Source: an uncultured Verrucomicrobiota bacterium (GTDB lineage: Bacteria > Verrucomicrobiota > Verrucomicrobiia > Methylacidiphilales > Verrucolacustridaceae). From it: a DNA stretch of 14,103 nucleotides. A program made the translations under genes and the position numbers. The stretch spans positions 1 through 14,103 of the forward strand of contig CAIVGD010000371.1 of assembly GCA_903905395.1 (NCBI GenBank). The letters run 5' to 3'. Shown here piece by piece: positions 1 through 5,920 of this stretch; position 1 is the first letter of the stretch, and every line of letters begins with the position of its first letter. The notes under the pieces were generated by a model. That model was given only the letters and a program-made list of their open reading frames with translations. It had not been told where the DNA came from and searched no databases.

Positions 1-270
1 CAGATAGGGACGGGGGCGGGTTTTATTTTTAAAGGCAGTGGATTTTATATCACGGATTATCGCAGCGCCGGATACAAGAAGGCGGCAAAGGAAGCCAGCG
101 GTGGTGGGAGCACCGAAAAGAAGAAGGCGACGGATGGGGGCGGGACGGGCGGAGGGACGACAGACGGAGCGACGAAGAGTGGTGAGGCGAAGGGTGTGGC
201 GACGAAGGGTGGCGAGACAAAGGGTGGAGCGACCAAGGGTGGGGAGGGGAAGTCTGGGAAAACAACGTGA
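1..270 (+). CDS. FmdB-family zinc-ribbon protein, C-terminal part
   Basis: Partial gene whose start lies before the window. Read in the frame beginning at base 1 it is open to the TGA at 268-270. The first ~25 residues contain GTGAGFIFKGSGFYITDYRS, the conserved end of FmdB-type putative regulatory proteins (the GxGxxFKGSGFYxTDYR block that follows the CxxC zinc ribbon). The ribbon itself would lie upstream. After this block comes a tail of about 65 residues rich in Lys, Gly and Thr, including six 5-residue units of the type [A/E]xKGG (169-258). The tail is probably disordered and basic. The molecular role of FmdB-like proteins is not established; the name comes from a gene beside formamidase. 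The stop overlaps the GTG start of the next gene as GTGA, so the two are probably translationally coupled. No start codon is visible because the gene is cut. Confidence 0.85.
   Translation, partial: QIGTGAGFIFKGSGFYITDYRSAGYKKAAKEASGGGSTEKKKATDGGGTGGGTTDGATKSGEAKGVATKGGETKGGATKGGEGKSGKTT
169..258 (+). repeat. 15-base tandem repeat coding for [A/E]xKGG pentapeptides
   Basis: Six consecutive in-frame 15-base units encode ATKSG, EAKGV, ATKGG, ETKGG, ATKGG and EGKSG, followed by KTT and the stop. The units differ at several bases but keep the period, as expected from old slippage or unequal crossover. The product is a flexible, positively charged tail on the FmdB-like protein. Confidence 0.8.
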
Positions 271-1430
271 GCCCTTGGGGGCTGATTTTTCTGTTGGGTT
301 TGCTTTTTTCCGGAAGGGCAGAGGCGGTCGTTGGCAAGGCGGATGGCAAGAGCGTGGAGATCCGCGTGGAGGCGAAGGATCGGGGCGAGGCCGCCCAAGT
401 GGCGTCGGCTTCCGCCGCCGCAACGGATCTTTTTGATGAACTGACCCACACCCAGTTGTCTTCCGTTTTAGTAATTCGCGGCCAACTGGAGTCTGGGGGT
501 CCGGTTCCGCCGTCGCTCCAGTGGGAGTCGCCTCGGCGATGTCGGATCATGGCGGATCCCCGCGGAGAAGATTTTGCGGCGGCTTGGGTCTCCACGGTGA
601 TCTCCGCGCGGATTTTGGCGGCGGCGCAAAAACGGGATGGGTCCGGATCCATCCGTTGGTTGGCGGAAGGTTGCATGGGGTGGGCGACATCGTACGACGA
701 GGCGATGAGGGCGCGGGTGGCGGCTAGGGTGGCCTGTCTGGCGGAGGCCAATTTGAGCCAGATCCAATCGTGGTCGGAAGAAGGTCCTCTGGCATCGGAT
801 GTCCTTACGCGTGATCTGCGCCGCCTGCTTGCTTCCCGTCTTTTTTCGCGGGCGGTATCTGCAGAAAACCGCATTCGGTTGCAGGAGTGGGTGGCGGTGG
901 GGTGTCCTGGAAAATTCTGGTCCGATGCGAAAGAGGAGGATGGGGCTTGGCGGCGGAGTCTGGCGGAGCCCGATCTGCGGACCGGCACCCAGCCGCAGAC
1001 TCCGGAAGAGACGGTGAAGAAATTGAGGGGGCTGGCGGCGCAGGTGGCGAAGGCGGGGGTCCGGGGCAACACCCCGACGGATTCTCTGGCCATAGAACTG
1101 ATGAAGTTGGAGGCGACGGCGGATCCTTTTCTCCGCCCGGCGATCTTCCGCTATCGTCAAGCGGTGAAGGCTGGCGAGACGAAAGAGGATCAAAAGGAGA
1201 TGGAAAGCGCGATGAATGAAGCGGATGTGGCGGTGCAAAATTGGCGGGTGATGCGGAAGAAAGCGGATCAGTTGTTGGATTGGTATGAGTTGAACGTACC
1301 GGATGCTCGGCTGGGACCTGCGTTACGGGAGTGGGACGAGAGGAGCAAACTTCCTGCAAAAAAAGAAGGGCGACCGACGGGATTCGAACCCGCGACAGCC
1401 AGAATCACAATCTGGAGTTCTACCAACTGA
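267..1430 (+). CDS. Predicted secreted protein of unknown function, 3' end antisense to tRNA-His
   Basis: 387 residues if read to the first stop. GTG 267 is the only start between the upstream in-frame stop (183-185) and the coding region. It overlaps the stop of the FmdB-like gene as GTGA. The N-terminus looks like a type I signal peptide: a hydrophobic run at residues 4-14, then SGRAEA with likely cleavage after Ala20. It lacks the usual N-terminal Lys/Arg. The mature part is rich in Ala, Arg and Glu and looks mostly helical. I recognise no family. A WLAEG motif near residue 131 faintly recalls degenerate zinc-peptidase-like proteins, but no HExxH motif is present. The last ~20 residues (GRPTGFEPATARITIWSSTN) are the antisense translation of a tRNA gene, so the natural C-terminus is odd or a small deletion has removed an earlier stop. 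The gene is probably real because of the signal peptide and coupling; its function is unknown. Confidence 0.7.
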   Translation: MSPWGLIFLLGLLFSGRAEAVVGKADGKSVEIRVEAKDRGEAAQVASASAAATDLFDELTHTQLSSVLVIRGQLESGGPVPPSLQWESPRRCRIMADPRGEDFAAAWVSTVISARILAAAQKRDGSGSIRWLAEGCMGWATSYDEAMRARVAARVACLAEANLSQIQSWSEEGPLASDVLTRDLRRLLASRLFSRAVSAENRIRLQEWVAVGCPGKFWSDAKEEDGAWRRSLAEPDLRTGTQPQTPEETVKKLRGLAAQVAKAGVRGNTPTDSLAIELMKLEATADPFLRPAIFRYRQAVKAGETKEDQKEMESAMNEADVAVQNWRVMRKKADQLLDWYELNVPDARLGPALREWDERSKLPAKKEGRPTGFEPATARITIWSSTN

Positions 1431-1442
1431 ACTACGGCCGCC
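1369..1442 (-). tRNA. tRNA-His (anticodon GTG)
   Basis: The minus strand folds into a full cloverleaf. The acceptor stem is GCGGCCG/CGGTCGC with one G-T pair. The D arm is GTTC/GAAC around AGTTGGTA. The anticodon arm is CCAGA/TCTGG with loop TTGTGAT, giving anticodon GTG (His). The T arm is GCGGG-TTCGAAT-CCCGT. Base 1442 supplies an encoded G at position -1 that pairs with C73 (1369), the identity signature of bacterial tRNA-His. CCA is not encoded (CTT follows C73), so it must be added by CCA-adding enzyme. A T-run (complement of 1358-1364) lies just downstream and may help end transcription. The gene overlaps the 3' end of the secreted-protein gene in antisense and lies 4 bases from coaE. 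Confidence 0.96.
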
Positions 1443-1446
1443 ATTT

Positions 1447-2091
1447 ATGAGCCCATTCAAGGTAAACCCAGAACCGGACGTAGCCAAGCCCAGCCAAGGG
1501 AGGGTCATCGCTCTGACCGGAACGGTCGCGGCGGGCAAATCCACCTTGGGAAAGATGCTTGAGGAGTGGGGCTGGCAAGTGATCGATACCGATACGCTCG
1601 TTCACCAGCTCTATGAGCGCGGCGCAGAGGGGCACCGGAAATTGGTTGACGCCTTTGGGGAATCGATCCTATCTTCCTCGAAAGATTTGGACCGCGGGTT
1701 GTTGGCCGCGACGATGATTCGGGATTCTTCCGTTTACGCCACTGTCAACCACCTCATCCATCCGATCGTTCGTAAAACTTGGAAATCGAAAGTCGGCGAA
1801 AGCCTACGCCTCTATCCCCGCCGTTCGGTGGCGGTGATCATCCCCCTGCTTTTCGAGGCTGGGGTGGAGGAATCCTTCGATGTACGAGCCATGGTCGGCT
1901 GCCGGGCGGCGGTTTCCCGGTTGCGACTGCGCGAGCGAGGTCTGACGCCCGAGGCGGCAGACTTTTGGATGGGCAAGCAGTGGGCGGCGGAAAAAAAGGC
2001 CCAGGCGTGCGACCAAGTCTTGTGGAATGAAGGAAGTTTGGAATTGCTGCGTCACCAAGCGAAGCGTCTGACCGACCCCGAACGGGGTTGA
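1447..2091 (+). CDS. coaE: Dephospho-CoA kinase
   Basis: Last step of coenzyme A synthesis: ATP-dependent phosphorylation of the 3'-OH of dephospho-CoA in the cytoplasm. The protein has 214 residues, close to the usual ~200. The P-loop is GTVAAGKST (25-33), where many homologues have GxxGSGKS. DTD (47-49) matches the family's DxD after the first strand, and PLLFEAG followed by FD is the conserved middle motif. The C-terminal LRLRERGLTPEAADFWMGKQW is the Arg-rich lid. ATG 1447 was chosen because the longer frame would translate across the whole antisense tRNA and add a tail unlike CoaE. It is the last start before the P-loop. No Shine-Dalgarno is seen before it, and the tRNA on the other strand ends 4 bases upstream, so the mRNA is leaderless or its leader is antisense to tRNA-His. 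rho follows after 39 bases. Confidence 0.93.
   Translation: MSPFKVNPEPDVAKPSQGRVIALTGTVAAGKSTLGKMLEEWGWQVIDTDTLVHQLYERGAEGHRKLVDAFGESILSSSKDLDRGLLAATMIRDSSVYATVNHLIHPIVRKTWKSKVGESLRLYPRRSVAVIIPLLFEAGVEESFDVRAMVGCRAAVSRLRLRERGLTPEAADFWMGKQWAAEKKAQACDQVLWNEGSLELLRHQAKRLTDPERG
1459..1487 (-). promoter_or_regulatory. Candidate promoter for tRNA-His inside coaE 5' coding sequence
   Basis: On the minus strand TTGGCT (1482-1487) and TACCTT (1459-1464) are separated by 17 bases. The implied start is about 10 bases before the tRNA 5' end. Both boxes match the sigma-70 consensus only in part (TTG, and TA...T). The call rests mainly on position: a tRNA promoter must lie here unless the tRNA is read from a distant one. 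Confidence 0.25.
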
Positions 2092-2130
2092 CGGCGCGGC
2101 GCGCGGGGGCGGGGCGAGAGAGGGAATATC

Positions 2131-3645
2131 ATGAACGGCGAAGGACAAGACCAAGGCAACCAAGACACCGGCAGACCGGGCGGGGGCAATTTCGGGCCAA
2201 GGGAAGATTATGGGCCACGGCGCTTTGCCCAGAACCGTCGTGGTGGAGGGCGTGACCGCCGGAACTACGGCGGGAATCGCGGCTATGCGCGGAATGATTA
2301 CGACAATTATCGGCGCGGTCCGGATGGTGGAAATCAGGAGGGTGGGGGCGAAGTCGCGGCGGAAGAGCCTCGGCCGACTGGTCCGCTTCTGCGTCTCGAT
2401 GATTTGCAAAAGATGGCTTTCCCGGCGCTCCTCGAGAAGGCGGCCGAGGTGGGGGTGGAAAATCCCGGCGGTCTCCTGAAGTACGAGTTGATTTTTGAAA
2501 TTCTCCACCGTCATGCGACGGCCAACGGACGGGTGGCTGGTGAGGGGATCCTCGAGATCCTGCCCGACCAGTACGGATTCCTGCGGTTGCAGGCGAATAA
2601 CTACCTCGCCACTCGCGAGGACATTTACGTCAATCCGAGTCTGATCCGGCGTTACGGTCTGCGCCGCGGCGACCGGGTGGGCGGAGAGATCCGTTCCCCG
2701 CGGCAGAAGGAGCATTATTTCTCCCTGGCCATGGTGGAGACGATCAGTGGCGAGGACGCGGCCAAGCGGGTGCCGCCGATACATTTTGACAATCTGACGC
2801 CGCTTTTCCCCAATCGCCGCATCATTCTCGAAAACGACAAACTGAAGGACATGTCGATGAGATCGTTCGACCTGATCAGCCCCATCGGCTTCGGTCAACG
2901 CGGACTGATTGTGGCTCCGCCGCGGACCGGGAAGACGGTGCTCATGCAGAAGATTGCGAACGCGATCACCGCGAATAATCCCAAGGCCCATCTCATCGTC
3001 CTCCTGATCGACGAGCGTCCGGAAGAAGTGACGGACATGGCGCGTTCGGTTGAGGGGGAGGTGATTAGTTCCACCTTTGATGAACCACCCGACCGGCATG
3101 TGCACATCGCCGAGATGGTTATCGAGCGGGCCAAGCGTCTGGCTGAGCAGGGCACGGATGTGGTGATCCTGCTCGACAGCATCACCCGGCTTGCCCGGGC
3201 TTATAACACGATGCAGCCCCACAGCGGCAAGATCCTATCTGGAGGCGTGGATGCGAATGCCCTGCACAAACCAAAGCGGTTTTTCGGCGCGGCGCGCAAC
3301 CTTGAGGAGAGAGGGAGCCTGACGATCATCGCGACGGCGTTGGTCGATACCGGCAGTAAGATGGACGAGGTGATCTTTGAGGAGTTCAAGGGGACGGGAA
3401 ACATGGAGATTCATCTCGACCGGGCCTTGGTTGACAAACGGATCTATCCGTCGATCAACATCTCCAAATCCGGCACGCGCAAAGAGGAGCTTCTTTATCA
3501 TGCGGAGGAAATGCCGCGGATCCACATCCTGCGGCGGGCCTTGTCCTCATTGCCACCCGTGGAAGCGATGGAACTCCTCCTCGGGCGGCTCAAGAAAACC
3601 AAGAGCAACGTGGAATTCCTTCTGGCGATGAACCTGAAGGAGTAG
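2131..3645 (+). CDS. rho: Transcription termination factor Rho, with Arg/Gly-rich N-terminal extension
   Basis: Hexameric RNA helicase that ends transcription by pulling nascent RNA from RNA polymerase. The protein has 504 residues against about 420 in E. coli. The extra ~80 at the N-terminus are rich in Gly, Arg, Asn, Asp and Tyr and look disordered and RNA-binding. Rho N-terminal helical domain: about 85-130. Cold-shock-like primary RNA-binding domain: about 135-205 (GEGILEILPDQYGFLR). ATPase core: Walker A APPRTGKT (262-269), catalytic LIDERPEEVTDM (292-303), Walker B VILLDS (345-350), Q-loop region GGVDANALHKPKRFFGAARN (371-390), and SGTRKEELL (447-455) with the presumed arginine finger R450. 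An SD-like GAGAGGG (2118-2124) sits 6 bases before the ATG, which supports this start and the extension. The core is complete and should be active. galE follows after 19 bases. Confidence 0.97.
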   Translation: MNGEGQDQGNQDTGRPGGGNFGPREDYGPRRFAQNRRGGGRDRRNYGGNRGYARNDYDNYRRGPDGGNQEGGGEVAAEEPRPTGPLLRLDDLQKMAFPALLEKAAEVGVENPGGLLKYELIFEILHRHATANGRVAGEGILEILPDQYGFLRLQANNYLATREDIYVNPSLIRRYGLRRGDRVGGEIRSPRQKEHYFSLAMVETISGEDAAKRVPPIHFDNLTPLFPNRRIILENDKLKDMSMRSFDLISPIGFGQRGLIVAPPRTGKTVLMQKIANAITANNPKAHLIVLLIDERPEEVTDMARSVEGEVISSTFDEPPDRHVHIAEMVIERAKRLAEQGTDVVILLDSITRLARAYNTMQPHSGKILSGGVDANALHKPKRFFGAARNLEERGSLTIIATALVDTGSKMDEVIFEEFKGTGNMEIHLDRALVDKRIYPSINISKSGTRKEELLYHAEEMPRIHILRRALSSLPPVEAMELLLGRLKKTKSNVEFLLAMNLKE

Positions 3646-3664
3646 GTTTCCGTCTTTCCAGAAA

Positions 3665-4636
3665 ATGAAAGTTCTCGTCACGGGCGGGGCTGGTTACATC
3701 GGCTCGGTTTGCGTCGAGGAACTTATCGGCGCGGGTCATCAGGTGGTCGTTTGGGACAACCTGAGCGAGGGCCATCGGGCGGCCGTTCATCCGCAGGCGA
3801 TATTCCTGCAGGGAGATCTGGCCGATCGTGATCTCCTTCACCGGGTGGTGTTGGAGCATCGTCCGGAAGCGGTCATTCATTTTGCGGGCAAGGCGCTCGT
3901 GCCCGAAAGCATGCGGGATCCTTCACTCTACTACCGGGTGAATGTTGCGGGCGGGATCAATCTGCTGGATGCCATGGTGGCGGCAGGTTGCCGTAAGATC
4001 ATTTTCTCCTCCACCTGTGCGACCTACGGATTGCCTGAAAAGATACCGATGGACGAACAGACGCCGCAGAGGCCGATCAATCCATACGGCCATTCCAAGT
4101 TGATTTTCGAACAGGTTCTGGGTTGGTACGCGCAGATTCACGGAATAATTCCAACCTGCCTGCGCTACTTCAACGCCTCTGGCGCCTCGGCGACGAGGGG
4201 TGAGCATCACCGGATCGAGACTCACCTGATCCCGAACGTTTTACTGACCGCCCTGGGCCAGCGGAATGAGGTGGAAGTTTTTGGAGAAAATCACGCCACT
4301 CCGGACGGCACCTGCATCCGTGACTACATTCATGTGAAAGATTTGGCCTCCGCCCACATACTCGCCTTGGAGAGGGACAAACCGGGATTCTTTAACGTGG
4401 GGACTGGAAATGGTTTTTCCGTCCGCCAAGTGATTGAGGCGGCGCGCAAGGTGACGAAGCAGGAAATTCCGGTACGCGGCCAGCCCGCCCGAGCCGGCGA
4501 TCCACCCGCCTTGGTGGCCGCCTCCCATAAGTTGCAGAGGGAATTAGGCTGGAAGCCCCGGCATTCCGGGTTGGAGGAGATTTTGACCCACGCTTGGGAC
4601 TGGCATCGCACCCACCCCCAAGGCTATTCCGATTAA
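3665..4636 (+). CDS. galE: UDP-glucose 4-epimerase
   Basis: Interconverts UDP-glucose and UDP-galactose with bound NAD, for galactose use (Leloir pathway) and for making surface polysaccharide. An extended short-chain dehydrogenase of 323 residues, slightly shorter than the E. coli enzyme (338). The Rossmann motif is TGGAGYIG (6-13). The catalytic triad is in SST (115-117) with Y141 and K145 of YGHSK. YFNASGA (168-174) and the later DGTCIRDYIHVKDLA block are typical of GalE and bind the sugar nucleotide. The C-terminal GDPPALVAASHKLQRELGW is the usual end of the family. It sits 19 bases after rho and 4 bases before hprK, so it is probably in the same transcript. Other NDP-sugar epimerases are possible, but the motifs favour GalE. 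Confidence 0.93.
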   Translation: MKVLVTGGAGYIGSVCVEELIGAGHQVVVWDNLSEGHRAAVHPQAIFLQGDLADRDLLHRVVLEHRPEAVIHFAGKALVPESMRDPSLYYRVNVAGGINLLDAMVAAGCRKIIFSSTCATYGLPEKIPMDEQTPQRPINPYGHSKLIFEQVLGWYAQIHGIIPTCLRYFNASGASATRGEHHRIETHLIPNVLLTALGQRNEVEVFGENHATPDGTCIRDYIHVKDLASAHILALERDKPGFFNVGTGNGFSVRQVIEAARKVTKQEIPVRGQPARAGDPPALVAASHKLQRELGWKPRHSGLEEILTHAWDWHRTHPQGYSD

Positions 4637-4640
4637 GGTA

Positions 4641-5600
4641 ATGAGTGCGATGCGAAAACCCCTTACGGTCTCGGTGGAGCACTTTTACACCAAGCACGCC
4701 TCACGGTTGGAACTTAAGTTGGTGGCGGGGCATGACGGGATGGGTCGCTTCATCCGCGAGGGGGCGGTCAACCGTCTCGGAATGGCTTTGACTGGGTTCA
4801 CTAAATATTTTGCCTTCCGCCGGGTCCAGCTTATCGGGAAGAGCGAAGTCAGCTATTTCGCCTCCCTGGATACGGCGACGCGTCTTGCCAGGATCCAAGC
4901 GATTCTGGTTCGCAAGATTCCCTGCATTGTCTTCAGCCGCGCAAACCGTCCTACGGGAATTATGCTCAAGGAAGCTCAGGCCGCCAAGGTGCCCGTTTTT
5001 ACTTCGCCGATTCCCACTCCCCGTCTGGTCAATCTGATCACCCTCTGTCTCGAGGAAGATTTTGCCCCCTCGACGACTGAGCACGGAAGCATGGTGGATA
5101 TCTTGGGCGTTGGGGTGCTCATCCGCGGGGATAGCGGCGTAGGCAAGAGCGAGTGCGCCCTCGGGTTGGTGGAGCGGGGATACTCACTTGTCGCCGACGA
5201 TATCACCCACTTGCGCCTGAAAGATGGGGGAGGGGAGTTGGAGGCGACCTCCGCGGAAGTCACCCGCACCTTCATGGAGGTCCGCGGCATTGGCATCATC
5301 AATGTGGCGGCCCTTTTCGGGGGGCGGGCAATCCGAACGGAAAAGCGGCTCGATCTGGTGGTAAGTCTCGTGGAGTGGGACAAGCTCGAGGAGATTGAGC
5401 GGACCGGGTTGGATCAGCAGTATTATGACATCCTGGGCCTGAAGATTCCCCATGTCCAAATTCCCATCCGTCCGGGGCGGGATCTGGCGGGGCTGGTACA
5501 AGTCGCGGCGCTCGACCAGAAGATGAAGACCATGGGCCAGTTCTCCGCGGTGGATTTCAATGAAAAACTCATATCCCGGATCAAGCTGAAGGACGGCTGA
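4641..5600 (+). CDS. hprK: HPr kinase/phosphorylase
   Basis: Bifunctional sensor enzyme that phosphorylates HPr on a regulatory serine and removes that phosphate by phosphorolysis. The protein has 319 residues, the usual size. The N-terminal HPrK_N domain covers about 1-135. The C-terminal kinase domain has His148 (in EHGSMVDILGVGVL), P-loop GDSGVGKSE (163-171), VADD (185-188) with the catalytic acidic residues, and the family signature MEVRGIGIINVAALFG (212-227). The start could be ATG 4641 (used here) or ATG 4650. An AAGG at 4635-4638 is too close to the first (2 bases) and better placed for the second (11 bases). Either start leaves the domains intact. It lies 4 bases after galE and 2 bases before its substrate gene ptsH, which supports the assignment. 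Confidence 0.96.
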   Translation: MSAMRKPLTVSVEHFYTKHASRLELKLVAGHDGMGRFIREGAVNRLGMALTGFTKYFAFRRVQLIGKSEVSYFASLDTATRLARIQAILVRKIPCIVFSRANRPTGIMLKEAQAAKVPVFTSPIPTPRLVNLITLCLEEDFAPSTTEHGSMVDILGVGVLIRGDSGVGKSECALGLVERGYSLVADDITHLRLKDGGGELEATSAEVTRTFMEVRGIGIINVAALFGGRAIRTEKRLDLVVSLVEWDKLEEIERTGLDQQYYDILGLKIPHVQIPIRPGRDLAGLVQVAALDQKMKTMGQFSAVDFNEKLISRIKLKDG

Positions 5601-5602
5601 CG

Positions 5603-5896
5603 ATGGGCGCAACTCCCAGTGGCGGCGGGCGAATGGCTCTGGACGCGGTGATTCAGAATCGCTTGGGTCTGCATGCGCGGCCGGCGGCGATGTTCGTGCG
5701 GGAGGCCAACCGGCATCGTTGTGATATTCATGTGGAAAAAGACGGCGAAACGATCAACGGAAAGAGCATCATGGGATTGATGATGTTGGCGGCGGGCATG
5801 GGGTCGACGATCAGCATCAGCGCGACCGGGCAAGGGGCGGAAGAAGCCCTCCAGTCTCTTTTGAAATTAGTGGAAAGAAAGTTCGACGAGGAGTAG
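5603..5896 (+). CDS. ptsH: Phosphocarrier protein HPr
   Basis: Small cytoplasmic phosphocarrier of the phosphotransferase system, 97 residues (usual 85-90, with about 9 extra at the N-terminus). The active-site motif is LGLHARPA with His24, phosphorylated by Enzyme I. GKSIMGLMML carries Ser55, spaced 31 residues from His24 exactly as Ser46 is from His15 in Bacillus HPr. It is therefore a proper substrate for the HPr kinase encoded just upstream. ATG 5603 is supported by AAGGA (5589-5593) 9 bases ahead. A second ATG (5633) would remove the extension. The gene begins 2 bases after hprK and ends 24 bases before ptsI. Confidence 0.96.
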   Translation: MGATPSGGGRMALDAVIQNRLGLHARPAAMFVREANRHRCDIHVEKDGETINGKSIMGLMMLAAGMGSTISISATGQGAEEALQSLLKLVERKFDEE

Positions 5897-5920
5897 TACC
5901 CAAGTAGAGAATCCTCTCTC

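Noticed and set aside
38..436. Plus-strand Arg-rich frame of 132 codons
   Set aside because: Out of frame with the FmdB-like motif block; the RRR-rich product is the shifted reading of the Lys-Gly repeat.
50..1093. 347-codon minus-strand frame antisense to the FmdB tail and secreted protein
   Set aside because: Low-complexity Ser/Pro/Arg product that mirrors the repeat on the other strand. The plus strand has the FmdB motif, a signal peptide and a coupled overlap.
1303..1446. Upstream extension of coaE to ATG 1303
   Set aside because: It would translate through the entire tRNA antisense and add about 48 residues absent from CoaE proteins.
1804..3222. 472-codon open frame on the minus strand across coaE and rho
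   Set aside because: It is antisense to two well-conserved genes, shows no recognisable motif, and arises from the GC-rich codon bias of the real frames.
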